DNA of 22,051 nucleotides from CAZUVQ01 sp964623915 (lineage in GTDB: Bacteria > Bacillota > Clostridia > UMGS1883 > UMGS1540): the NCBI GenBank assembly GCA_964623915.1, contig CAZUVQ010000019.1, positions 1 through 22,051 on the forward strand, read 5' to 3'. The notes under the pieces are model-generated. The model was not told where the DNA came from. It searched no databases and saw only the letters and a list, made by a program, of their open reading frames with translations. Shown piece after piece: positions 1 to 7,051 of the stretch. Both the position numbers and the translations under genes were made by a program. Within the stretch, counting starts at the first letter, position 1. The number at the start of each line of letters is the position of its first letter.

Positions 1-789
1 TTTCCTTTATTATCAATTCAATTCCACTTTCAAGCTTGGCATTTAAAAATGCCTTAAGTGCAAATCCCAAGCCGCCTGCCGCACCTGCACCTGCAAAATT
101 CATGTCAGAATTTGGATTGAACCCTTTCACAACTTCTGCAAATCTTGACAGCCATTCATCCATTTTTTCGACAGTTTTTTTATCAGCTCCCTTTTGCGGT
201 CCAAATATTTTACTGCAACCGTTTTNNNNNNNNNNCACTCTGAAAGTTCCGAAATAGCATTTTCCGCATTGATACTATAAATATCTTTAAGTCCGCCGGC
301 TCCTTGCGGGGCTTGCTTTCCACTCTTATCTAAAACTCCAAATCCAAGTGATTGAAGCATCCCTATCCCGCCGTCGTTTGTGGCACTGCCGCCAATACCT
401 ATAATAAAGCTTCTGCACCTTTTTTTTATCGCATCTGCTATCATTTCACCTACGCCATAGGTTGTTGTAATCAAAGGATTTAGTTCATTTTTTGAAAGCA
501 GGGTTATTCCGGCCGCCGCAGACATTTCAATAATAGCCGTTTTGTTTTCAGTAATTACGTACTCACATTCAATTTTTCGTCCCAAAGGATTAGATGCAAA
601 CACCTTTTCCCTCTTGCCTCCCATGTAGCTTTGCAACGCCTCAACAGTGCCTTCACCGCCGTCAGCAATAGGGTATGCTGAAATTACCGCATCGGGATAC
701 ACTCTTAAAATCCCCTCACTTACCGCATTTTCCGCCTGCTCTGACGTTAAGCTACCTTTAAATGAATCTATGGCTAATACTACTTTCAT
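1..789 (-). CDS. Glycerate kinase (GlxK/GarK family), partial, interrupted by an N gap
   Basis: Likely phosphorylates D-glycerate with ATP in the cytoplasm, feeding glycerate into lower glycolysis. The N-terminus MKVVLAIDSFKGSLTS, the DGGEGT motif and IGGSATNDGGIGM are typical of this family. The start at 789 is preceded by GAAAGGG seven bases upstream. Ten Ns at 226-235 fall just before the family's NPL-x-G-x-NG segment. Beyond them the correct frame reads NGCSKIFGPQKGA and stays open to base 1, whereas reading straight through the Ns gives a wrong frame and a false stop near 127. Roughly 15-17 residues appear to be missing at the gap, and the last part of the usual ~380 residues lies left of the window. 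It is divergent from a GntR-type regulator, which may control it; that link is inferred from position only. Confidence 0.9.
226..235. other. Assembly gap (10 N) inside the glycerate kinase gene
   Basis: Ten Ns. The coding frame before the gap ends in ELSE plus two bases, and the frame after it resumes as (x)AA-AAC-GGT (NG). The family requires about 15-17 residues here, so the run is a fixed-length placeholder and not a measured gap. The apparent frameshift is an artefact. Confidence 0.9.
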
Positions 790-823
790 ACGTTTACCCT
801 TTCAAGTAAATTTACTCCTATGT

Positions 824-852
824 ATTATATATATTTAATGCATAATAGTCAA
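824..852 (-). promoter_or_regulatory. Sigma-A-type promoter for the glycerate kinase gene
   Basis: On the minus strand a -35 TTGACT (847-852) and a consensus -10 TATAAT (824-829) are separated by 17 bases. They lie about 35 bases upstream of the glycerate kinase start. Confidence 0.75.
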
Positions 853-862
853 GCTCATTTAT

Positions 863-891
863 TTGCTTTTTTTTCGTGTTTCAAGTATAAT
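863..891 (+). promoter_or_regulatory. Sigma-A-type promoter for the GntR-type regulator gene
   Basis: A -35 TTGCTT (863-868) and a consensus -10 TATAAT (886-891) are 17 bases apart. Its -35 box lies only 10 bases from that of the divergent glycerate kinase promoter, so one bound regulator could cover both. The rimP promoter shares the same 13 bases from its -35 onward (TTGCTTTTTTTTC). Confidence 0.7.
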
Positions 892-922
892 AACCATTAT
901 AAATAAATTTGCGAGGTGCATG

Positions 923-1102
923 ATGGACAAAAAAGCATACGAAATCGTAATTGGCTACACAAAAAATGAAATCCTGTCAGGCACGCTGAAACAAGGACAA
1001 AAGCTCCCGCCGGAACGTGAACTTGCTGAAAAACTCGGCGTTGGGAGAACTTCGGTTCGTGAGGCGTTAAGGGTTATGGAAATAATGGGACTAAGCCCTT
1101 GA
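923..1102 (+). pseudogene. Truncated GntR-family regulator (N-terminal winged-helix part only)
   Basis: The 59-residue product keeps only the start of a GntR/FadR-type DNA-binding domain: LPPERELAEKLGVGRTSVRE at about residues 29-48, then ALRVMEIMGL. Family members run to about 220-240 residues, with a C-terminal ligand-binding domain. Here the frame ends at TGA (1100-1102), right after the recognition helix and before the wing. From about 1095 the next frame already encodes the interior of LarA. The start at 923 has GAGGTG four bases upstream; an ATG at 920 is also possible. GntR regulators often control lactate or glycerate genes, so an intact version probably regulated larA and/or the divergent kinase. 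The product is unlikely to be functional. Confidence 0.8.
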
Positions 1103-2237
1103 AGATCCTATATCGTCCAAACGGCTTTGCGAACTTGCAAAGGATAAAAAGAATATTTTGATTATCACAAGTGACCATACACGTCCGGTTCCGAGCAGCA
1201 TCACACTTCCTCTGCTGCTCCGTGAAATTAGAACGGAAAATACGGACGTGAATATAAAAATATTGATTGCCACCGGGCTTCACCGCCCTATGACGCAAGA
1301 TGAAATGGAGGATAAATTTGGCGCAAATTTAATAAAAAACGAGGAATTTATCAATCATGACGGGTACCGGAAGGAAAATATGGTGTTTAAAGGCATCTTG
1401 CCCTCAGGAGGGGAGCTGTGGCTCAACTCCCTTGTTGACTGGGCAGACCTGATTGTATCCGAAGGATTTATTGAGCCTCATTTTTTCGCAGGGTTTTCAG
1501 GCGGAAGAAAGAGTATTCTGCCCGGTATTGCATCAGAGAAAACTGTACTTGCCAACCATTGTGCCTCGTTTATCGCAGACCACAGAGCCGTGACCGGAAA
1601 CCTTGCAGACAATCCCGTCCATAAGGATATGCTATTTGCAGCCCATGCCGCCGGACTGGCTTTTATATTAAACGTCGTACTGGATTCGGAAAAGAACATA
1701 GTAAAAGCAATTGCCGGTGACAGCGAAGAGGCGCACCGAGAGGGATGCGCCTTTGTATCAGAGCTGTGCTGCGTTCAGCCTGTCAAATCAGATATTATTA
1801 TCTCCTCTAACGGCGGTTATCCGCTGGATCAGAATATTTATCAGGCTGTGAAAGGCATGACCGCAGGCGAAGCATGCGCAAGGGAAGGAAGCATCATTAT
1901 CATGGTTGCCGCATGTACCGACGGTCATGGCGGCGAAGGATTCTATAACTTATTTTATAACGCCACCTCTCCTGCCGCTTTACTTGCCGAAATCGAAAAC
2001 GTCTCGCAAGAGGGTACCATTCCCGACCAATGGGAAGCGCAGATACTTGCACGGATATTATCAAAAAACACTGTGATTTTTGTTGCGGATAATACGATTG
2101 AAAAAACTATTAATACTATGCACATGACCTACGCTGCAACACTAAAAGAGGCGCTATGCGCAGCTGAAAAGCTGAAAGGTACTGATGCGTCCGTTACCGT
2201 GATACCGGACGGAGTTTCAGTTATTGTAAAAGAATGA
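1095..2237 (+). pseudogene. larA: Nickel-dependent lactate racemase LarA-like, 5'-truncated
   Basis: LarA interconverts D- and L-lactate in the cytoplasm using a nickel-pincer nucleotide cofactor. Numbering from a possible TTG start at 1158, the family motifs are SDHTRPVP (5-12), ATGLHRP (38-44), NHD (66-68) and EPHFFAGFSGGRKS (106-119), followed by NH (133-134). H42, H108, K118 and H134 have the spacing of H108, H174, K184 and H200 in the Lactiplantibacillus plantarum enzyme, with a constant offset of 66, so the cofactor-binding and catalytic residues are intact. LarA-like sequence begins at about 1095 (ALEDPI), leaving some 45 N-terminal residues missing, directly after the broken gntR frame. 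The TTG at 1158 has only a poorly spaced AAAGGA upstream. No larB, larC or larE is in the window. The gene is either a pseudogene or a truncated translated form. Confidence 0.8.
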
Positions 2238-2247
2238 CTAATAGTAT

Positions 2248-2278
2248 TATAATTATTTTAACAAACTAAATAATTGTA
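2248..2278 (+). terminator. Possible AT-rich terminator after larA
   Basis: TATAATTATTT (2248-2258) and AAATAATTGTA (2268-2278) can pair over 11 bases with one G-U, closing a 9-base loop, and CTTTTT follows at 2282-2287. The stem is almost all A-T, so this is a weak call. Confidence 0.3.
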
Positions 2279-2311
2279 ATTCTTTTTATATATATCGAAT
2301 ATATTGATATT

Positions 2312-2362
2312 GTACCGGCTTTTCTGATTTTGATACACGTGGTTTCAGAATATGCCGAGTAC
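2312..2362. repeat. Imperfect inverted repeat (structured intergenic element 1)
   Basis: GTACCGGC at 2312-2319 pairs with GCCG (2354-2357) and GTAC (2359-2362), with one bulged A. Inside it TCTGA (2323-2327) pairs with TCAGA (2345-2349). No ORF with a ribosome binding site covers it. It could be part of a larA 3' UTR, a small RNA or a remnant of a mobile repeat; the sequence alone does not say which. Confidence 0.45.
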
Positions 2363-2372
2363 TTATACTTAA

Positions 2373-2445
2373 AAGAAGATTTCCCGCATTAAAAATGCAC
2401 ACTGGCTGGTGCATGGTTCACATGTGGAAATCTTCTTATTTTTTT
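2373..2445. terminator. Bidirectional terminator-like 12-bp inverted repeat with internal hairpins
   Basis: AAGAAGATTTCC (2373-2384) is the perfect reverse complement of GGAAATCTTCTT (2426-2437). On the plus strand it is followed by A and then nine bases of T-rich sequence; on the minus strand it runs into TTTT. The 41-base loop holds two mutually exclusive hairpins, GCATT:AATGC (2386-2390 with 2394-2398) and ATGCAC:GTGCAT (2395-2400 with 2409-2414), plus the palindrome CACATGTG. It lies between convergent larA and gcvPB and could stop both. The long internal loop is unusual for a simple terminator. Confidence 0.55.
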
Positions 2446-2506
2446 GTTGTATTTATTTACTTTTTTCTATAAGGGTTTGTGCTAAATTACTGCATGTATT
2501 ATATTG

Positions 2507-2553
2507 CCTCCCTCGTGCAGAGGGAGGGGGACCGCGTCAGCGGTGGAGGGATT
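2507..2553. repeat. REP-like palindromic element
   Basis: CCTCCCTC (2507-2514) pairs with GAGGGAGG (2520-2527) around loop GTGCA. A second hairpin ACCGC:GCGGT (2531-2535 with 2540-2544) follows, and the element ends in GGAGGGATT. This GC-rich pattern (CCTCCCTC...GAGGGAGG...GGAGGGATT) resembles a dispersed extragenic palindrome I know from clostridial genomes. It stands out against the AT-rich surroundings and sits 17 bases past the gcvPB stop. The family assignment is from memory and was not searched. Confidence 0.55.
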
Positions 2554-2570
2554 GACTCCTTAATATTTTA

Positions 2571-4001
2571 TCAAATATTTATATCTGTGTATCTTAATAT
2601 CGGTTTTCTTGCCGCCGTCAGCTCATCCGGTCTTCGGATAGCAGTTCTAACTGGGGCATTATGCAAAGCTTCAGGGTCTTCTTTAGCCTTGTTATAAAGC
2701 TTTATGAATATATCAACTGCCTTGTCAATGGTTTCCTTTGATTCTGTTTCGGTGGGCTCCACCATAAGTGCCTCATGCACAATAAGAGGGAAATACATTG
2801 TAGGCGGATGAATACCATTGTCCAAAAGCCCTTTGGCAATGTCAATTGCGGTAACACCCGTTTCTTTTTTAAGGTTTTCAAGGGTTAATACAAACTCATG
2901 CATACAGGGTTTGTCATATGCCAAATCATATGTACCCGAAAGTTTTTTCATCATATAATTTGCATTTAAAACGGCTGTTTCAGCGGCTTTTGGGATACCC
3001 TCTTTGCCAAGCATCAAAACGTATGTCAACGCCCTTATCACAACTTGAAAATTCCCGTAAAAGCTCTTAACCCTTCCAATCGAGTTTTCCCCTCTTGTCA
3101 TCTCATATCCTTCCCCAAAACCCTGTACATAGCAGGGCAAAAAAGAAGATAACGTTTTTTTACAGCCAACAGGTCCGCTTCCCGGTCCGCCGCCGCCGTG
3201 AGGTGTTGAAAAAGTTTTGTGAAGATTTATATGCACAACATCAAAACCCATATCCCCAGGTCTTGCAATACCCATAATTGCATTGAGATTTGCTCCATCG
3301 TAATAGTTAAGACCGCCGCACTCATGCACCAGCTTAGTTATTGTTAGTATGTTTTCATCAAACAAACCTAAAGTATTGGGATTTGTAAGCATTAAACCTG
3401 CAATATCGTCACCGCAGGCATCTCGCAGCTTTTCAATATCAACCCCACCCTTTACATCAGACGGTATGGTTACAACCTCATAGCCTGCCATTGCCGCAGT
3501 TGCAGGGTTTGTTCCGTGGGCTGAATCGGGAACAATAATTTTTGTGCGTTTAGTATCTCCTCTTTTTGTATGGTATGCCTTTATCAGTAACAGACCGCAA
3601 AATTCACCGTGAGCACCGGCTGCCGGCTGAAATGTCATATTATCCATGCCGGTAATTTCACACAAATAATCACCGCATATATTTATCGCTTCAAGGCAAC
3701 CTTGTGCAGTTTCGGATGGCTGAAGGGGATGGATTTTAGTAAATCCTGCAAGTGATGCTGTTTCTTCATTGATTTTGGGGTTATATTTCATAGTACATGA
3801 GCCAAGAGGATAAAAACCGTCATTCACACCATGTGTGTTTTTAGCAAGCTCTGTATAATGCCTGCTTATATCATTTTCTGATAATTGGGGTAAAACAGGT
3901 GGTTTGCTCCTCATATCTGAAGGCATATAAACGGGAACATCACAATCCGGTAATATAGAAAGATGCCTGCCCATTGCGCTTTTTTCAAAAATAAGTTCCA
4001 A
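2571..4001 (-). CDS. gcvPB: Glycine dehydrogenase (decarboxylating) subunit 2, P-protein beta half
   Basis: C-terminal half of the split P-protein. Together with GcvPA it decarboxylates glycine using pyridoxal phosphate and passes the aminomethyl group to lipoyl-GcvH. It has 476 residues, the usual size. The PLP-binding lysine is K262 in NLHKTFSTPHGGGGPGSGP, with the typical glycine-rich stretch after it. PLGSCTMKYNP (65-75) and DSAHGTNPA (159-167) are further family motifs. The start codon is TTG at 3999-4001, with GGGAGGTG in the last codons of gcvPA seven bases upstream. The start is supported by LIFEKS near the N-terminus, as in homologues. It begins one base after the gcvPA stop, so translation is probably coupled. 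It is last in gcvT-gcvH-gcvPA-gcvPB. Confidence 0.97.
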   Translation of the reverse strand: MELIFEKSAMGRHLSILPDCDVPVYMPSDMRSKPPVLPQLSENDISRHYTELAKNTHGVNDGFYPLGSCTMKYNPKINEETASLAGFTKIHPLQPSETAQGCLEAINICGDYLCEITGMDNMTFQPAAGAHGEFCGLLLIKAYHTKRGDTKRTKIIVPDSAHGTNPATAAMAGYEVVTIPSDVKGGVDIEKLRDACGDDIAGLMLTNPNTLGLFDENILTITKLVHECGGLNYYDGANLNAIMGIARPGDMGFDVVHINLHKTFSTPHGGGGPGSGPVGCKKTLSSFLPCYVQGFGEGYEMTRGENSIGRVKSFYGNFQVVIRALTYVLMLGKEGIPKAAETAVLNANYMMKKLSGTYDLAYDKPCMHEFVLTLENLKKETGVTAIDIAKGLLDNGIHPPTMYFPLIVHEALMVEPTETESKETIDKAVDIFIKLYNKAKEDPEALHNAPVRTAIRRPDELTAARKPILRYTDINI

Positions 4002-4002
4002 T

Positions 4003-5316
4003 TTATTTCACCTCCCTGATTATTGCAACACATCTGTCAATCTCTTGCTTTGAAATAACCTCAGTACAGCACCATAAAATTTCACCATCGCCAAGAGGAA
4101 GACCTCCGAGAATATTATTTTCATGCAACTTTTTCATAATATTATCAACATTTTTATCAGTTTTTGATACAAATTCATTAAAAAATTCACAATTATATTT
4201 AACTTTAAAACCTATTTTCTCAAGCTCGCCTGCAAGATAATGTGCCTTTGAAGTGCTCAAATTTGCGGCTTGCTTAATTCCGTCAGCTCCCATTGCTGAC
4301 AAATATACAGCGGCTGTCATAGCACATAATGCCTGATTTGAGCATATATTGCTTGAAGCCTTTTCTCTTCTGATATGTTGTTCTCTTGCCTGCAACGTCA
4401 AAACAAAAGCTCTTTGACCGTCTGCATCTTTAGTCTGTCCCACAATTCTGCCGGGCAATTTTCTTGATAGTGCTGATTTTGTTGCCATAAATCCAAGATA
4501 AGGCCCTCCGAATGATAAAGCCATTCCCAACGGCTGACCTTCCCCGACAGCAATGTCAGCACCGTATTCCTCCGGCGTTTTTATTAGCCCTAAAGAAATG
4601 GGGTTTACACCCATTACAAATTTGCCTTTACAGCTATGAATTACATCACCCAAAGCATCAGCATGTTCAATAATTCCGTAAAAATTCGGTTGCTGTAAGT
4701 AAAATCCCATTGCAGAATCATCGGCATTTTCTCTGAGCTTTTCTATATCAGTTTCACCGTTTTTTTCAGGAATCATTACAATTTCAATATTGTTTCCGAA
4801 ACAATAGGTTTTTATTGTTTCTATAACTTGTGGATTTGTTGTTTCAGACAACAAAAATTTGTTTTTGCCACGTTCCCTGCACATTACAACAGCTTCAGCA
4901 GCCGCCGTTGCGCCATCATAAACAGAAGCATTTGAAACATTCATGCCTGTAAGCTCACAAATCATTGATTGATATTCAAAAATTGACTGCAGTATTCCCT
5001 GACTTATTTCAGCCTGATACGGCGTATATGCCGTTAGAAACTCCTCTTTTGATGTAACGCTTTTTACAATTGCGGGAATATAGTGATTATATGCACCTGC
5101 TCCCCTAAGTATTGTTGAAAAAACCTTGTTTTTGTCTGCAATGTTTTGAATTTTCCATAAAACCTCTGATTCTGACATACCGGTAGGCAAAGATAGCCCT
5201 CTCAAAATTTTCACCTGCTCCGGAATACTCTCAAAAAGCTTTTCTGAACTATCAATACCTATCACTTTCAGCATTTCTTCTTTTTGTGTGCAGGTCATGG
5301 GTATAAAATTGCCCAT
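4003..5316 (-). CDS. gcvPA: Glycine dehydrogenase (decarboxylating) subunit 1, P-protein alpha half
   Basis: N-terminal half of the split P-protein, acting with GcvPB as a cytoplasmic heterotetramer. The product has 437 residues against about 450 in the family. YTPYQAEISQGILQ (97-110), YQSMICELTGM and SVYDGATAAAEA (131-142) are hallmark stretches. The open frame extends upstream to 5373 into gcvH, but the ATG at 5316 is the better start: it gives the family-like N-terminus MGNFIPMT and has AAGGGG a suitable distance upstream, just past the gcvH stop. The gap to gcvH is 13 bases and to gcvPB one base. The split P-protein is typical of Bacillota and of many anaerobes, in contrast to the fused form of enterobacteria. 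Confidence 0.96.
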   Translation of the reverse strand: MGNFIPMTCTQKEEMLKVIGIDSSEKLFESIPEQVKILRGLSLPTGMSESEVLWKIQNIADKNKVFSTILRGAGAYNHYIPAIVKSVTSKEEFLTAYTPYQAEISQGILQSIFEYQSMICELTGMNVSNASVYDGATAAAEAVVMCRERGKNKFLLSETTNPQVIETIKTYCFGNNIEIVMIPEKNGETDIEKLRENADDSAMGFYLQQPNFYGIIEHADALGDVIHSCKGKFVMGVNPISLGLIKTPEEYGADIAVGEGQPLGMALSFGGPYLGFMATKSALSRKLPGRIVGQTKDADGQRAFVLTLQAREQHIRREKASSNICSNQALCAMTAAVYLSAMGADGIKQAANLSTSKAHYLAGELEKIGFKVKYNCEFFNEFVSKTDKNVDNIMKKLHENNILGGLPLGDGEILWCCTEVISKQEIDRCVAIIREVK

Positions 5317-5329
5317 TATATTCAACCCC

Positions 5330-5710
5330 TTATTCTTGTTCTTCAGTAAAGCTTTCATATGCATCAGCATCAAGCAATTCTTCGGTTTCTTTTATATCTT
5401 TAACCTTTATCAGCCATGAATCATATGGGTTTTCATTGATTTGTGCAGGGTCATCAATCAAAGCGGCGTTGACCTGTGCAACAACACCTGTGACAGGGCT
5501 GAAAACATCGGATACAGCTTTTACGGACTCAACATCCGCAAAAGATTCGCCTACCTTTATATCTTCTCCCACTTCGGGAAGGTTAACAAAAACAAGCCCA
5601 CCTAATTCTTCCTGTGCAAAGTCGGTAATACCGATAACAGCTGTGCCCTCACCTTCAAATTCAACCCATTCATGTGATTTTGAATACTTTAATTCTTTTG
5701 GAATATTCAT
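5330..5710 (-). CDS. gcvH: Glycine cleavage system H protein (lipoyl carrier)
   Basis: Small lipoylated carrier that shuttles the aminomethyl intermediate from P-protein to T-protein and is reoxidised by a dihydrolipoyl dehydrogenase. It has 126 residues, the normal size. The lipoyl-attachment lysine is K64 in VESVKAVSD, and the N-terminal KYSKSHEWVEFEG and VFVNLPEVG are conserved. AAGGAG lies upstream of the ATG at 5710. The acidic tail (TEELLDADAYESFTEEQE) is as expected. No lipoate ligase or lpd gene is in the window, so the L-protein and lipoylation enzymes must be encoded elsewhere. Confidence 0.98.
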   Translation of the reverse strand: MNIPKELKYSKSHEWVEFEGEGTAVIGITDFAQEELGGLVFVNLPEVGEDIKVGESFADVESVKAVSDVFSPVTGVVAQVNAALIDDPAQINENPYDSWLIKVKDIKETEELLDADAYESFTEEQE

Positions 5711-5728
5711 CTTAAAAACTCTCCTTTT

Positions 5729-6829
5729 TTATATTGATTTTGGTAAATCGCCTTTTTTGTAAAAAGGCAAACTAATAATTTGCGCTTCAACACGTCTTCC
5801 CCGCACCATTGCCTCAACCTTTGTTCCCACCTCAAGCTCTGTATTTACAAGTGCCATAGCTATCGGAATGCCGACGTAAGGACAATGTGTTCCCGAAGTA
5901 GTGTGACCAACAACCTTTTCGCCAATGAAAATTTCTTCGTGTTCTCTTATAATACCCCTTCCGGTGACCTTTAAGCCAACTCTTTTGATTTTTGGTGCAC
6001 CCTTTTGCAAAATTGCCGTCTTACCGATAAAATCATCCTTTTCCATCTTTACCGCAAAACCAAGACCTGTTTCAAGCGGAGTTATCTTATCGTCCATTTC
6101 ATGACCGTATAAGGGCATAGCCGCTTCAAGCCGAAGTGTATCCCTCGCACCAAGGCCGCATGGCATTATGCCTTGCTCCTCTCCTGCTTCCATTAGCATT
6201 TCCCAAACCTTTACGGCATTATCATTTTCCATATAAATCTCAAAACCATCTTCACCTGTATAGCCTGTTTTGGAAATCACGCAATTTATATCCTGTATTT
6301 TAGCATTAAAAACGCAATGAAAGTTTTTATGAGGTATATATTCAGTGCTTGTTATTCTTTCCATGATTTGCGCAGCTTTTGGCCCTTGAAGCGCAATCTG
6401 TGAAACCTTGTCTGAAATATCCTCTAACGTTACGTCACCTGTAATTTTTGAGTTCATCCACAAAAAGTCTTTGTTTTTGTTGGATGCGTTTACAACGATA
6501 AAATATGTACTGTTATCATATTTATATAAAATTACATCATCTACGCAGCCACCCTCATCATTGCACATTACACTGTAGCGTGCCCTGCCTATGTCCATGT
6601 TTGTAAAATCATTGGTCAAAAGCATTTGCAGGTTTAAAAGTGCGTCTTTGCCCTTTAATATAAATTCACCCATGTGCGAAACATCAAAAAGACCTGCTGC
6701 TGTTCTGACAGCCATATGCTCCAAAATTACACCATTACCATACTGTACGGGTAATAAATAACCCGCAAACGGCACAATTTTCCCCTTATACTTATTATGT
6801 ATATCATAAAGCGGTGTTTTCTGCTCCAT
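5729..6829 (-). CDS. gcvT: Aminomethyltransferase, glycine cleavage T protein
   Basis: Transfers the one-carbon unit from aminomethylated GcvH to tetrahydrofolate, releasing ammonia and giving 5,10-methylene-THF. It has 366 residues, the family norm. Seen motifs are KTPLYDIHNKYKGKIVPFAG near the N-terminus, FDVSHMGEF (48-56), GGCVDDVILYK, KTGYTGEDGFEIY and GLGARDTLRLEAAMPLYGHE. AAAGGAGG precedes the ATG at 6829 at good spacing. It is the first gene of the operon and lies downstream of a promoter and a glycine riboswitch, so its expression and that of gcvH-PA-PB is probably induced by glycine. The gap to gcvH is 18 bases. Confidence 0.97.
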   Translation of the reverse strand: MEQKTPLYDIHNKYKGKIVPFAGYLLPVQYGNGVILEHMAVRTAAGLFDVSHMGEFILKGKDALLNLQMLLTNDFTNMDIGRARYSVMCNDEGGCVDDVILYKYDNSTYFIVVNASNKNKDFLWMNSKITGDVTLEDISDKVSQIALQGPKAAQIMERITSTEYIPHKNFHCVFNAKIQDINCVISKTGYTGEDGFEIYMENDNAVKVWEMLMEAGEEQGIMPCGLGARDTLRLEAAMPLYGHEMDDKITPLETGLGFAVKMEKDDFIGKTAILQKGAPKIKRVGLKVTGRGIIREHEEIFIGEKVVGHTTSGTHCPYVGIPIAMALVNTELEVGTKVEAMVRGRRVEAQIISLPFYKKGDLPKSI

Positions 6830-6882
6830 TTATAAAACCTCCTTTATATTTTATGGATTTTATAGAAAAAACAGAAACAAAT

Positions 6883-6980
6883 AAGATATATACAGGACAT
6901 ATCTTAAGTGCCTCTGTCCTAAACCTGAAAAATCGCCGAAATGCGGTTGCTATTTCGGTGCAAGTTAAGCTTTTCAGAGT
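6883..6980 (-). promoter_or_regulatory. Glycine riboswitch (single aptamer) with competing downstream pairing
   Basis: Read on the minus strand, the leader shows a glycine aptamer. P1 is CTCTG (6975-6979) with CAGAG (6912-6916). A weak P2 pairs AAAA/TTTT. P3 is a 9-bp stem (6934-6942 with 6952-6960) closing a loop that contains AGCAACCGC. The conserved 3' block TTTTCAGGTTTAGGACAGAG matches the family consensus closely. Downstream, TGTCCT (6894-6899) can pair with AGGACA of the aptamer (6915-6920), competing with P1. An alternative hairpin pairs 6883-6889 with 6899-6905. Only one full aptamer is visible; the downstream hairpin may play the role of the ghost aptamer of singleton glycine riboswitches. 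Its position directly before gcvT fits. Confidence 0.88.
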
Positions 6981-6996
6981 ATTTATTTTCAAAAAT

Positions 6997-7026
6997 ATAG
7001 TAACATATAGTGCATGGTCTTGTCAA
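6997..7026 (-). promoter_or_regulatory. Promoter of the gcv operon
   Basis: On the minus strand a perfect -35 TTGACA (7021-7026) and a -10 TACTAT (6997-7002, 4 of 6) are separated by 18 bases. Transcription would start about 10 bases before the aptamer's first P1 strand. The -35 box is only about 25 bases past the ribF stop and no convincing terminator lies between, so read-through from the upstream operon is possible. Confidence 0.65.
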
Positions 7027-7051
7027 GATTTATCATTAAAATTAATAAAAT

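Noticed and set aside
127..225. Frameshifted end of the glycerate kinase (KTVAVKYLDRKRELIKK) as a natural truncation
   Set aside because: It comes only from counting the ten Ns as real bases. The other frame gives the conserved FGPQKGA motif and stays open to the window edge.
2479..2697. Plus-strand open frame of 72 codons across the REP-like element
   Set aside because: It has no ribosome binding site and runs into the antisense of gcvPB.
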